Origin: DASXVU01 sp963732855
GTDB lineage: Archaea > Thermoplasmatota > Thermoplasmata > Methanomassiliicoccales > UBA472
Assembly: GCA_963732855.1 (NCBI GenBank)
Contig: CAVTBB010000002.1
Location: 248,001-312,000, forward strand
Direction of reading: 5' to 3'
Length of the DNA stretch: 64,000 nt
The translations under genes were made by a program, and so were the position numbers. The notes under the pieces are model-generated. The model made no database searches, was not told the DNA's origin, and saw only the letters and a list, made by a program, of their open reading frames with translations. Positions 31,370 through 40,155 of the stretch are shown one piece after another; the stretch's first letter is position 1; each line of letters starts with the position of its first letter.

Positions 31370-32432
31370 CAGCGTTGATGGCATTAGATGGAAGATCGAA
31401 GAACTGGACAATCAGATCCTGGACCTCATCGAGAAGAGGATGAAGGCGGCCCTGTTCATGGGCAGTGAGAAGGTCCGCAAGGGACTGCCCGTCAGGAACG
31501 AGCGCGTCGAGGAACAGGTCATTGAGAGGTACGTGGAAAGGGCTGAGGGTATCGGCATCAGCGAGGCCGCGGCAATTGAGATCGCGACCATAATCATCCG
31601 AGAATCGGTCGACGCTCAGGGAAGGCTCCCCCGGCCGGGGAGACCGCAGAACATGTTGGTCATCGGAACTGGGAAGATGGGACAGTGGTTCGCGAAATTC
31701 CTTGCCGGCAGGGGGCACAAGGTGGACGTGTGTGACACCAGGCCGGAAAAGGCTGAGCGCTCGACCGTTACCATGAAGGTCGGGGTGAATAAGGCCGACG
31801 TGATCATCATCGCTGTGCCCATATCATCGACCAGGCAGATACTCGAGGATGTCCTGGCCATGAAACCCAAGGGGATCGTCATGGACATCTCGTCGATCAA
31901 GAATGCCATAATACCGACGATGAGGGCGGCCGCCGAGAAAGGATTCGAGGTCTGCTCCATCCATCCGATGTTCGGGCCAGAGGCCTCTGTGTACGATAGG
32001 AACATCGTGATTTGCGATTGCGGCTCGAACAAGGCGATGGAGAAGGCGACCGAGCTCTTCGACGGAACGGGCGCCAAACTGACCCGCATGCCGGTCGAGG
32101 AGCATGACGAGCTGACGTCCTTCGTCCTGGGGCTGTCCCATGCGGCGAACATCGCCTTCTTCCGGACCCTGGTCAAATCCGGCGTGGACTTCGCGACGCT
32201 GGACCAGATCTCGTCCACCACCTTCCGCAGTCAATCGACCACCTCGAAGAGGGTGGCGAACGAGAGCCCAGAGCTTTACTATGACATTCAGCACCTCAAC
32301 CCCCACAGCAAACATTGCCTGGACCTGTTCCAAGAGGCGGTCGGGGATATCAAGGCATCCGCGGTGGACGACGATAGGGGGAAGTTCGTAGAGATCATGA
32401 AGGAAGGCAAGGAATATTTCGGAGAGGATTGA
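31362..32432 (+). CDS. tyrA: Chorismate mutase - prephenate dehydrogenase fusion (TyrA)
   Basis: About 356 residues. Residues 1-85 are an AroQ-type helical chorismate mutase (IRWKIEELDNQILDLIEKRM). The remainder is a TyrA dehydrogenase, with the NAD loop VIGTGKMGQWFAKFLA and HPMFGPEAS. It leads chorismate toward tyrosine. A GTG at 31353 is possible, but the TTG at 31362 has GAGGGG at better spacing. It overlaps aroC by eight bases. pheA at the far end of the operon is the matching branch to phenylalanine. Confidence 0.93.
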   Translation: MTDSVDGIRWKIEELDNQILDLIEKRMKAALFMGSEKVRKGLPVRNERVEEQVIERYVERAEGIGISEAAAIEIATIIIRESVDAQGRLPRPGRPQNMLVIGTGKMGQWFAKFLAGRGHKVDVCDTRPEKAERSTVTMKVGVNKADVIIIAVPISSTRQILEDVLAMKPKGIVMDISSIKNAIIPTMRAAAEKGFEVCSIHPMFGPEASVYDRNIVICDCGSNKAMEKATELFDGTGAKLTRMPVEEHDELTSFVLGLSHAANIAFFRTLVKSGVDFATLDQISSTTFRSQSTTSKRVANESPELYYDIQHLNPHSKHCLDLFQEAVGDIKASAVDDDRGKFVEIMKEGKEYFGED

Positions 32433-32433
32433 A

Positions 32434-33498
32434 TTGGCCAAGACACAAGTAGCGGTGCTGGGGGCGACTGGCAACATCGGACAGAGGTTCATCCAGCTGC
32501 TGGAGGACCACCCCTATTTCGAGATCCAGGGATTGTATGCGTCAGAAAGGTCCGAAGGGAAGTCCCTGAAGCAGGTTCTGCGGGTCAAGGATTACCCGTT
32601 CAAGGAAGAGACGCTGGAAAGGAAGATCGAACAGCTGGACGTGAAGACCATCGCGTCGAGGTGCCGGGTCGCCTTCTCCGGCCTGCCCACTGACGTGGCC
32701 AAGGACTGCGAGCAGAGCCTTGCTGACAACTCGGTAGCGGTCTTCTCCAATGCCGCTTCGCACCGGATGAGGGGCGATGTGCCGTTGCTGATCCCGGAAG
32801 TGAATCCAGAGCACCTCAAGCTGGTCAAAGCCCAGAAGTCGTTCAAGGACGGCGGTTACATAGTCACCAACGCCAACTGCTCGACCACCGGGCTGGCCAT
32901 CCCGATGAGCGCGATCTACGAAGAGTACGGGCTGCGCTTCCTTTGCGTTTCCACATACCAGGCAGTCAGCGGCGCCGGATATCCCGGGGTCCCGTCACTG
33001 GATATACTGGGGAATGTCGTCCCCTACATCAAGAGCGAGGAGGAGAAGATGGAGGCTGAGCTCTTCAAGATGCTCGGAGTCATCTCCCCCAAGGGCGGGG
33101 TCAAGGACGCCGTCTTCGACATGGTGGCCTCATGCGCCCGCGTTCCAGTGGTCGACGGCCATATGGAATCGGCCGCCATGATCATGGGCAAGTCGCCCGA
33201 TATCGATGAGATCACCACGCTCCTGAACGAGTTCCGGGCGGAACCGCAGAAGCTGGAGCTTCCTACAGCGCCGAGACAGCCAATCATCGTCCGGAGCGAG
33301 GATGACCGGCCACAACCGGTCATCGACGTGTACGCTGGCGAGCCGGCAAAGGCAAGGGGTATGGCGGTCACGGTCGGCAGGGTGAGGCAGAGTGGGAAGT
33401 ACACCAAGATGTGGGTTCTATCGCATAACACCATCCGGGGCGGTGCCGGCGGATCAGTGCTCAACGCGGAGCTGGCCAAGGCAAAGAAACTATTGTAG
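32434..33498 (+). CDS. asd: Aspartate-semialdehyde dehydrogenase
   Basis: A 354-residue archaeal-type Asd that reduces aspartyl phosphate to aspartate semialdehyde. The NADP loop is VLGATGNIGQRFIQLL, the catalytic cysteine is in TNANCSTTGLA, and the substrate region is in QAVSGAGYPGV. The start is TTG with GGAGAGG about 6 nt upstream. In this operon its product can feed three ways: ADH synthase, the homocysteine trio just downstream, and threonine/lysine synthesis. Confidence 0.95.
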   Translation: MAKTQVAVLGATGNIGQRFIQLLEDHPYFEIQGLYASERSEGKSLKQVLRVKDYPFKEETLERKIEQLDVKTIASRCRVAFSGLPTDVAKDCEQSLADNSVAVFSNAASHRMRGDVPLLIPEVNPEHLKLVKAQKSFKDGGYIVTNANCSTTGLAIPMSAIYEEYGLRFLCVSTYQAVSGAGYPGVPSLDILGNVVPYIKSEEEKMEAELFKMLGVISPKGGVKDAVFDMVASCARVPVVDGHMESAAMIMGKSPDIDEITTLLNEFRAEPQKLELPTAPRQPIIVRSEDDRPQPVIDVYAGEPAKARGMAVTVGRVRQSGKYTKMWVLSHNTIRGGAGGSVLNAELAKAKKLL

Positions 33499-33507
33499 GT
33501 GAATACA

Positions 33508-34674
33508 GTGAAACGCACGTACGAGGAGATCAACCGTAAGATCGAGGCAAAGGATGCGGTGGTAATGACCGCCGAGGAGGTCCTTGGCCTCATCGAAAGC
33601 AAGGGCATCGCGAAGGCTACCAAGGAGGTCGATGTGGTCACCACCGGAACCTTCGGGGCGATGTGCTCCTCGGGCGCGTTCCTGAGCTTCGGGCATTCTG
33701 AACCACCGATCAAGATGCAGCATGTCTCGCTGAACGGCGTCATGGCCTACGGAGGGCTGGCCGCTGTCGATGCCTATATCGGGGCCACCGAGTTGCGCAA
33801 CGATGAGGATATGAGCTACGGCGGTGCACACGTCATCGAGGAGCTGATCGCGGGTAAGGCTATCCACCTCAAGGCAAACTCGTACTGTTCCGACTGTTAC
33901 CCGCGAAAGGATATCGACACCTATATTTCGCTCAAGACGATCAACCAGGCTTACCTGTACAATCCTCGGAACATCTACCAGAACTACGGGCTCGCCACCA
34001 ACAGCTCGGACAAGACCCTGTACACCTACATGGGGAAGCTCCTGCCGCACTATGGCAATGTGACATATTCGTCCGCGGGACAGCTTTCGCCGCTGCTGAA
34101 CGACCCCCAGCTGAGGACCATCGGCATTGGTACCCGGATATTCCTGGGCGGTGGCATCGGTTACGTTGCCTGGGAAGGCACCCAGTACAAGACCACGACG
34201 ATGACCAAGAACGGTGTGCCGGTAGGGTCAGCAAGATCGCTGGCACTGGTGGGGGACTTGCGCGGCATGTCTCCCGAGTTCGTTCGTGCCCTGAACTTCC
34301 AGAAGTACGGTCTTTCGCTCGGGCTGGGCATCGGTGTTCCCATACCCATCCTTGACGAGGACATGATGAAATGCGTCTCGATAAGGGACGAGCAAATCTT
34401 CGCACCGCTGCTCGATTACGCTGTCCAGACACGCAACCGCAAGCCGATCAAGGAGATCAACTACGCCGACCTGCGTTCCGGATGCATCGAACTGTATGGT
34501 AAGAAGGTAAAGACCTCGTCGTTGTCCAGCTACTACAAAGCCAGGATCGTGGCTGGAAGGCTTAAGAAATGGATCGAGGAGGGAGAATTCACTCTCACCC
34601 AGGCGGTCGCCCCGATGCCCAAAGAAAGGGCACAGAAACCGCTTGACGTCATGTCGAAGGAGGAGGTGGCATAA
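33508..34674 (+). CDS. Homocysteine biosynthesis protein (DUF39; aspartate semialdehyde sulfurtransferase)
   Basis: About 388 residues of the DUF39 family. The Methanosarcina homologue (MA1821) was linked genetically to making homocysteine from aspartate semialdehyde with a sulfur donor. Conserved features are TTGTFGAMCSSGAF, a cysteine pair NSYCSDCYPRKDI that may carry persulfide, and the glycine-rich GTRIFLGGGIGYVAWEGT. A GTG at 33499 is possible, but GGTGA lies five bases before the GTG at 33508. It directly follows asd, which makes its substrate. Confidence 0.9.
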   Translation: MKRTYEEINRKIEAKDAVVMTAEEVLGLIESKGIAKATKEVDVVTTGTFGAMCSSGAFLSFGHSEPPIKMQHVSLNGVMAYGGLAAVDAYIGATELRNDEDMSYGGAHVIEELIAGKAIHLKANSYCSDCYPRKDIDTYISLKTINQAYLYNPRNIYQNYGLATNSSDKTLYTYMGKLLPHYGNVTYSSAGQLSPLLNDPQLRTIGIGTRIFLGGGIGYVAWEGTQYKTTTMTKNGVPVGSARSLALVGDLRGMSPEFVRALNFQKYGLSLGLGIGVPIPILDEDMMKCVSIRDEQIFAPLLDYAVQTRNRKPIKEINYADLRSGCIELYGKKVKTSSLSSYYKARIVAGRLKKWIEEGEFTLTQAVAPMPKERAQKPLDVMSKEEVA

Positions 34675-35078
34675 TGGCCAAGAAGAAGTTCCATCTCAGC
34701 TTCACACCCGACCTGGTGAACGAGCCGATCACCTACCGCATGGTCAAGGACTTCGACCTGCAGATCAACATCCTCCGGGCCGAGGTCGATGATGTCGGCG
34801 GGAAGATGCTGATCGAGATGCAAGGCAATGCCGACATGATCAAGAAGGCGGTCGAGTACCTGAAAAGCTACAAGGTCGAGGTCCGAGAGATCAAGGCTTA
34901 CGTACAAAAGGACGAGGATCGCTGCACCCACTGCGGCATGTGCATCAGCATCTGCCCGGTGGATGCCATGTGCATGGACCTGGACACCATGATGGTCCAT
35001 TACCTGCCGGAGAAATGCATCGCCTGCGGCACCTGCATAGACGCCTGCCCACCCGGCGCCATCGCGTTCAAGTTATGA
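34674..35078 (+). CDS. NIL-domain ferredoxin of the homocysteine pathway
   Basis: A 134-residue protein with an N-terminal NIL domain (residues about 1-75) and two [4Fe-4S] ferredoxin motifs, CTHCGMCISICPV and CIACGTCIDACPPG. The MA1822-type partner of the DUF39 enzyme; probably the electron donor for sulfur transfer onto aspartate semialdehyde. It is coupled on both sides by overlapping start/stop codons. Confidence 0.93.
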   Translation: MAKKKFHLSFTPDLVNEPITYRMVKDFDLQINILRAEVDDVGGKMLIEMQGNADMIKKAVEYLKSYKVEVREIKAYVQKDEDRCTHCGMCISICPVDAMCMDLDTMMVHYLPEKCIACGTCIDACPPGAIAFKL

Positions 35079-35809
35079 TCGTGAGGGAACATTTCGAACT
35101 GAAGGAGACCGCCGTCACCATCGTGGCCGATGAACGGCATGTCCATGAGGCCAAACGGTCGATTTTCGAGTCACGGAAAGTGTTGGAGAAGTACATCGCC
35201 GAGGATCCATTCTTCCGGTCCACATTGGAACCATACCAAGAAGGCCAGGACACCCCGCTGTTGATAAAGAGAATGTGCGATGCGGCCAGAGCCGCCAACG
35301 TGGGGCCGATGGCCTCGGTGGCCGGAGCCGTAGCGGAGGCGGCGGTGAACGCCATGGTCTCAGCAGGAGCCACGCACGCGCTGGTTGACAATGGGGGCGA
35401 CATTGCCATGATCCTAGACCGAGATGTCGACATCGGCATCTACGCCGGCAGCTCTAGGTTCAGTGAACTGGCATTCCATTTTGAACCGGTCGATCATGTC
35501 ATAGGAATATGCACTTCCTCGGCATCGGTGGGACCTTCGATCTCGTTCGGGATCGCAGATGCCGCGGTCGTCGTCTCGGACGATGTCCCCCTCGCAGATG
35601 CGTGCGCCACTATGCTGGGCAATATAGTGACGTCGAACGATGAAGCGATAATGGCGGACGCGATCTCCCGGGTAATGAAGGTAGGGCGGGTCGCTGGCTG
35701 CTGCGCCATCGTGGGGGATAGGATCGCAATGAAAGGTACGCTTCCCAGGATGGTACCCGCCTCAGGAAATTTTGACAGGACATCCCGGGTCCTGATGGGT
35801 CCGCTCTAG
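35075..35809 (+). CDS. UPF0280 (COG2122) family protein
   Basis: About 244 residues; start ATG overlaps the ferredoxin stop (ATGA). The family is distantly ApbE-like, with SVAGAVAEAAVNAMVSAGATHALVDNGGDIAM and CTSSASVGPSISFG. From memory, the Methanosarcina member (MA1715) was also linked to homocysteine synthesis from sulfide. The position here, translationally coupled to the DUF39 and NIL-ferredoxin genes, supports that. A flavinyl-transfer or cofactor role is inference. Confidence 0.9.
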   Translation: MIVREHFELKETAVTIVADERHVHEAKRSIFESRKVLEKYIAEDPFFRSTLEPYQEGQDTPLLIKRMCDAARAANVGPMASVAGAVAEAAVNAMVSAGATHALVDNGGDIAMILDRDVDIGIYAGSSRFSELAFHFEPVDHVIGICTSSASVGPSISFGIADAAVVVSDDVPLADACATMLGNIVTSNDEAIMADAISRVMKVGRVAGCCAIVGDRIAMKGTLPRMVPASGNFDRTSRVLMGPL

Positions 35810-35877
35810 AATGGGTATCAATAAGTCTAAATTTTAAGGAAATTATCATAACGTGAGACCAAAATTCCCTGGCATCG

Positions 35878-36353
35878 ATGACCAAGTGCCCTGCCTGCGG
35901 GACCGAGTCGAAGCCTGGGACCAGGTCCTGGCCGAACTGCGGCAGCGATTTGTCCAGAGTGCCTCAGATCTACGACGATCCGAATTCGAACGCCAAGGCC
36001 ATTGCCTTGTTGTTCTACGGACTCGCCGGGATGATGGTCTTCTTTGCGTTCGATTTATGCTCCCATGACTCCTTGCCGAAAGCGGTTTCCTGTTAGTGAG
36101 CCTAGTGCTGGTCATCGTTGCGCTCATTTTCGTCCTCATCGGCAGAGGGATCGCAAGGAAGGAGGGAAGACGTATCGAGCATCTCCGGGATCAGTGGGTC
36201 GATCTCGGCAAATGTGATTACTGCGGAACGCAAAACATCCCATCAAATCTGAAGAGCACATCTTGCGAGCTCCCCTGGTCAATCATAAATAATTGCGCGC
36301 TTGTGACACTTTGCCATCAGAACCACTGGTCATTGCGCAAAAGGTTGAAGTAA
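35878..36353 (+). CDS. Zinc-ribbon membrane protein, two overlapping frames
   Basis: The first frame (35878-36096) gives a zinc-ribbon start (MTKCPACGTESKPG and a second WPNCG knuckle that has lost one cysteine) and a membrane helix. The second (36096-36353) gives another helix (LVLVIVALIFVLIG), a basic stretch and CDYCG. If one base is missing near 36069-36090 the two join as a 158-residue protein: zinc ribbon, two helices, second zinc knuckle. Alternatively they are two coupled genes (TAGTG overlap). The last knuckle is incomplete, so the gene may be decaying. It sits between the homocysteine and his genes, unrelated to either in function. Confidence 0.5.
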
Positions 36354-36389
36354 TGTATAATCGTTGACCACAATGGCACGGGTGAGCAC

Positions 36390-37247
36390 TTGACACTAAA
36401 GTTCGCCATACCCAACAAGGGAAGACTGAGCGAGCGGACGGTCCAGATACTGAACCACGCAGGTCTGGAGATCGAGGGGGCGGACGATAGGAAGCTCTAT
36501 TCGAACGTGAGGAACCTTTCGGTGATGTTCCTCCGGGCCGCTGACATTGTGCGTTTTGTGCATAAAGGAGCGGTTGACATAGGCGTGACCGGGAAGGACC
36601 TGGTCCTGGAGGCCGGTGTCGATGTCAAAACGGTCTACGAACTGGACTTCGGCCACTGCCGGCTTTCCATAGCCGCACCAGAAGGCTCTGGGTTTGATAG
36701 CGTGGACGACATCAAGGACGGCACCGTCGTGGCGACATCTTTTCCTAACCTGACCCAGAAGTACTTTGAGCGGCTGGGCAAGCAGGTCGAGATCACCAAG
36801 ATATCCGGGGCGGCGGAGGTAACGCCCCACCTGGGAGTGGCCGATGTCATATCCGACCTGGTCTCCAGCGGTTCGACGTTGAGGATGAACCACCTGAAGG
36901 AGATCGGGGTGATCACCAATTCACAGGCCGTCGTCATAGCCAATCACGAATCCTACAAGACCAGACGCGAGGAGATTGACGAACTGGTATCAGCGATGCG
37001 GAGCGTGATGGACGCGGAGAACAAGAAATACCTTATGGCAGACGTACCGACCGTGGCTCTGGATGAAGTTCGCAAGTACTTCCCCGGGATAGCCGGTCCG
37101 ACGGTCATGAACATCGCCGGCCGGGAGGACGTCGTAGCCGTTCATGTGGTCATCGACAAGGACCACGTATACGATGCGATCATCCGCCTGAAGCGGCTGG
37201 GAGCGTCTGGCATCCTGATAACACCGATAGACCGGATGGTCCCTTGA
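36390..37247 (+). CDS. hisG: ATP phosphoribosyltransferase HisG (long form)
   Basis: A 285-residue committing enzyme of histidine synthesis. It has the substrate lobe AIPNKGRLSE, GAVDIGVTGKDLV, and the PRPP loop DLVSSGSTLRMNHL. The C-terminal 75 residues are the ACT-like histidine-feedback domain, so it is the HisZ-independent form. Start TTG, with GGGTGA upstream. Starts the his part of the superoperon. Confidence 0.96.
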   Translation: MTLKFAIPNKGRLSERTVQILNHAGLEIEGADDRKLYSNVRNLSVMFLRAADIVRFVHKGAVDIGVTGKDLVLEAGVDVKTVYELDFGHCRLSIAAPEGSGFDSVDDIKDGTVVATSFPNLTQKYFERLGKQVEITKISGAAEVTPHLGVADVISDLVSSGSTLRMNHLKEIGVITNSQAVVIANHESYKTRREEIDELVSAMRSVMDAENKKYLMADVPTVALDEVRKYFPGIAGPTVMNIAGREDVVAVHVVIDKDHVYDAIIRLKRLGASGILITPIDRMVP

Positions 37248-37251
37248 GGCG

Positions 37252-38307
37252 ATGACCTTGAAGAAGGAATGGGTTAGAGACACGGTCAGGGGAATGACGA
37301 CATACTATAGTCCGAAGGTCGAGGGCAAGTTGAGAATGGACACCAGCACCAATCCGCACGGATGCAATCCGGCCGCCTACAAAGCGATCGCCGAATGTGC
37401 CGGAATGAACCTGGACCAATACCCATCCACCTATTCGAACGGATTGCGCGAGGAACTGGCCAAGTTCTACGGTCTCACTCGGGACAATTTCATCGTCGGA
37501 AACGGTTCGGACGAAATGCTGGACATCCTGTTCAAGACGTTCATGGAACCGGGCGAAACGGTCATTACCGCCTATCCGGCCTATTCGCTGCATGGATTCT
37601 TCGTGAAGATCAATGGAGGAAAGGTTACCCCGATCGACCTGGATGATGAGTTCCAGCTAGATGTCGAAGGCATCAATTCGGCAAAGGGAAAGATGGTCAT
37701 AATCTGCACCCCGAACAACCCGACGTCGAACCTGTTCCGCATGGAGGATGTCAGGGCGGTCGTCGAAGGCTGCGACAGACCGGTGATCGTTGATGAGGCG
37801 TACGGCGAGTTCGCCGGCGAATCGTTCATGCCGCTGGTGGACAAGTACGAGAACCTCATCGTGACCCGCACCTTCAGCAAGGCCTATGGGCTGGCCGGGA
37901 TGCGCATTGGGTACATGGCGTCCAATCTGGACATGGCCGATGTCATGCAGACCGTCAAGATACCTTACTCCTTGAACCGCGTGTCCGAGCATGTGGCGAT
38001 CGCCGCCTTGAAGGACCAGAGATATGTGAATAAGAGTGTGGATACGGTGAACCAGGAACGCAAGCACCTGGCCGAAGGGCTTTCGCGTCTGGGCTTCCAT
38101 GTGTTCCCGTCCGAAGCGAACTTCATACTGTTCCGTTCACCCAGGGACTCGGCCCAGCTGGTCGCCGAGTTGGCTGAGAGGAACGTCCTCATCCGGGACT
38201 TCGGCAAGCTCCGCCGCTTAGAGAACTGCGTACGCACCACCATAGGCACCAGGGAAATGAACGACGAGCTCCTGGCCAAGGTGGAAGAGGTCGTGAGGCA
38301 ATGGTAA
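37252..38307 (+). CDS. hisC: Histidinol-phosphate aminotransferase HisC
   Basis: A 351-residue PLP aminotransferase of fold type I. It has CTPNNPTSN, VDEAYGEFAG and the PLP lysine in TRTFSKAYGLAGMRIGY. It starts after hisG by four bases and overlaps hisH by seven. The context fixes the substrate as imidazoleacetol phosphate. A related decarboxylase is present at 60.4 kb. Confidence 0.96.
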   Translation: MTLKKEWVRDTVRGMTTYYSPKVEGKLRMDTSTNPHGCNPAAYKAIAECAGMNLDQYPSTYSNGLREELAKFYGLTRDNFIVGNGSDEMLDILFKTFMEPGETVITAYPAYSLHGFFVKINGGKVTPIDLDDEFQLDVEGINSAKGKMVIICTPNNPTSNLFRMEDVRAVVEGCDRPVIVDEAYGEFAGESFMPLVDKYENLIVTRTFSKAYGLAGMRIGYMASNLDMADVMQTVKIPYSLNRVSEHVAIAALKDQRYVNKSVDTVNQERKHLAEGLSRLGFHVFPSEANFILFRSPRDSAQLVAELAERNVLIRDFGKLRRLENCVRTTIGTREMNDELLAKVEEVVRQW

Positions 38308-38897
38308 ACCTCTGCATAGCCGATTATGGAGTGGGAAACCTCCACAGCATCCGAAAGGCCCTGGAGAACTGCGGTGCCGATGTTTACGTCGAGAAGGATA
38401 TGACCGCGTTGTTGGACGCCGAGTGTATCGTGCTGCCCGGCGTGGGCGCGTTCACCAAGACAATGGAACGGCTGCAACCGTTCCGGGCGGAGATCCTGAA
38501 GGAACTGGAGGACGGAAAGCCGTGCCTCGGCATCTGCATCGGTTCCCAGATACTGTTCGAGAACAGCGAGGAAGGAGACGGTCCCGGTCTGGGTTTCTTG
38601 AAAGGCCGAGTCGTCCGTCTCAAGGCAGACCGCGTTCCACACATGGGATGGAACTCCGTCGACTGCGAGGACAAGCTCTTTGAATCGATCACCTCGCCGT
38701 ACTTCTATTTCGCACATTCGTTCTACGGTAACGCCCTGGAGGACGTGGTCGTTGGCACCACTGACTATTATGGAAGGTTCCCAACGGTGTTCCGGAAGGG
38801 CAACACCTACGGTGTCCAGTTCCACCCGGAGAAAAGCTCGTCGAACGGTCTCACATTCCTTCGGAATTTCGTTCGCTTCGCGGAGGGCTGTAAATGA
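38301..38897 (+). CDS. hisH: Imidazole glycerol phosphate synthase glutaminase subunit HisH
   Basis: A 198-residue class I glutamine amidotransferase. It has DYGVGNLHSI at the start, the nucleophile in CLGICIGSQILFE, and the His/Glu pair in GVQFHPEKSS. It feeds ammonia to HisF, which is encoded three genes later. Confidence 0.96.
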   Translation: MVNLCIADYGVGNLHSIRKALENCGADVYVEKDMTALLDAECIVLPGVGAFTKTMERLQPFRAEILKELEDGKPCLGICIGSQILFENSEEGDGPGLGFLKGRVVRLKADRVPHMGWNSVDCEDKLFESITSPYFYFAHSFYGNALEDVVVGTTDYYGRFPTVFRKGNTYGVQFHPEKSSSNGLTFLRNFVRFAEGCK

Positions 38898-39598
38898 TGG
38901 TCATGCCCGCCGTCGATATCCTGGACCACAACGTGGTGCAGCTGGTCGGCGGCGTACCGGGTACCGAGCAGGTCCTATTGCCGAACCCTATCGAAGTCGC
39001 CCAGGACTGGGTATCGAAAGGCGCCCCGATGCTGCACGTGGTCGACCTGGACGGCGCTTTCGCCAAAGGCAACAACATCGCGAACATTCGCCGCATCATC
39101 AACGAATGCAAGGTACCGGTCGAGGTCGGTGGTGGGATCAGGTCGATCGAGGTCGCCGAATACCTGCTGGCTGCGGGGGCCAAGCAGGTCGTGGTCGGCA
39201 CCAAGGCCATCAGGGAGCCGGAGTGGCTGATGGAGCTGGCGGCAAGGAACCCGAAGAAGATCGTTCTGGCCCTCGACGTCAAGAACGGAAAGATAACGGT
39301 CAAGGGTTGGCAGGAGTCGGCCGGCATCTCCCATGAGGACATGTTCCGGCGGATCAAGGACATCCCGCTGGCCGCCGTTCTCCACACCGACGTGGACGTG
39401 GAGGGCAAGGTCCAGGGCATCAATGTTAATGAGGTCGAGATGTTCGTTTTGGGATGCCCTCACGAGGTCATCGCCTCCGGCGGAATCACCAGCATGGACG
39501 ACCTGGCAGAGCTCGAAAGGATCGGCATCAGGTCAGCGGTGGTCGGATTAGCGCTTTATACCGGGAAACTGAATCCCATTGATGTTTGGAGGAAGTGA
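38894..39598 (+). CDS. hisA: ProFAR isomerase HisA
   Basis: A 234-residue barrel enzyme that isomerises the aminoaldose ProFAR to the ketose PRFAR. The N-terminal catalytic aspartate is in MPAVDILDHNVVQL and the phosphate sites are VGGGIRS and ASGGITSMDDL. Overlaps hisH (ATGATG/TGA). Slightly shorter than bacterial HisA but all blocks are present. Confidence 0.95.
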   Translation: MMVMPAVDILDHNVVQLVGGVPGTEQVLLPNPIEVAQDWVSKGAPMLHVVDLDGAFAKGNNIANIRRIINECKVPVEVGGGIRSIEVAEYLLAAGAKQVVVGTKAIREPEWLMELAARNPKKIVLALDVKNGKITVKGWQESAGISHEDMFRRIKDIPLAAVLHTDVDVEGKVQGINVNEVEMFVLGCPHEVIASGGITSMDDLAELERIGIRSAVVGLALYTGKLNPIDVWRK

Positions 39599-39599
39599 A

Positions 39600-40154
39600 A
39601 TGGCGGTAAGGTCGGCGAAGCTGAATCGACAAACGAAAGAGACAGAGGTCTCGATAGGGCTGAACATAGACGGAACTGGAAAGGCTGCGGTCCGTTGCGA
39701 AGAACAGTTCCTGAGACATATGCTGGAGACCTTCGCCAGATATTCCTCGTTCGATATCGAGGTCGAGGCCAAGGGCGACAACGATCACCACCTGGTGGAG
39801 GACGTTGCGATCGTTCTCGGCTCGGCATTGCGCGAGGCGCTCGGAGATGCGCCGGTGGAAAGGATCGCCTCCGCTGTCGTTCCCATGGACGACGCGCTCG
39901 TCGAGGTGGACCTGGACATAGTCGACCGGCCATACGCCGAGATCGACTGCCCGGACGTGCTATACCACCACTTCCTGCGCTCGTTCGCGATGTCCTCGGG
40001 CATTACGCTGCACGTGATCGTCAAAAGGGGTTTCGACGACCACCACATGGTAGAGGCGACGTTCAAGGCGTTGGGCACCGCCCTCAGGCGTGCCACGGAG
40101 AAGAGGCAGACCGTCCTGTCCACCAAGGAGAAGCCCAAGGTACGGAGGGGTTGA
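39600..40154 (+). CDS. hisB: Imidazoleglycerol-phosphate dehydratase HisB
   Basis: A 184-residue monofunctional dehydratase with duplicated metal motifs, DNDHHLVEDVAIVLG and DDHHMVEATFKALG, binding two Mn ions. The ATG at 39600 is 7 nt after GGAGG; the longer frame start at 39579 is ignored. No phosphatase domain, which matches the separate PHP phosphatase gene downstream. Confidence 0.95.
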   Translation: MAVRSAKLNRQTKETEVSIGLNIDGTGKAAVRCEEQFLRHMLETFARYSSFDIEVEAKGDNDHHLVEDVAIVLGSALREALGDAPVERIASAVVPMDDALVEVDLDIVDRPYAEIDCPDVLYHHFLRSFAMSSGITLHVIVKRGFDDHHMVEATFKALGTALRRATEKRQTVLSTKEKPKVRRG

Positions 40155-40155
40155 C

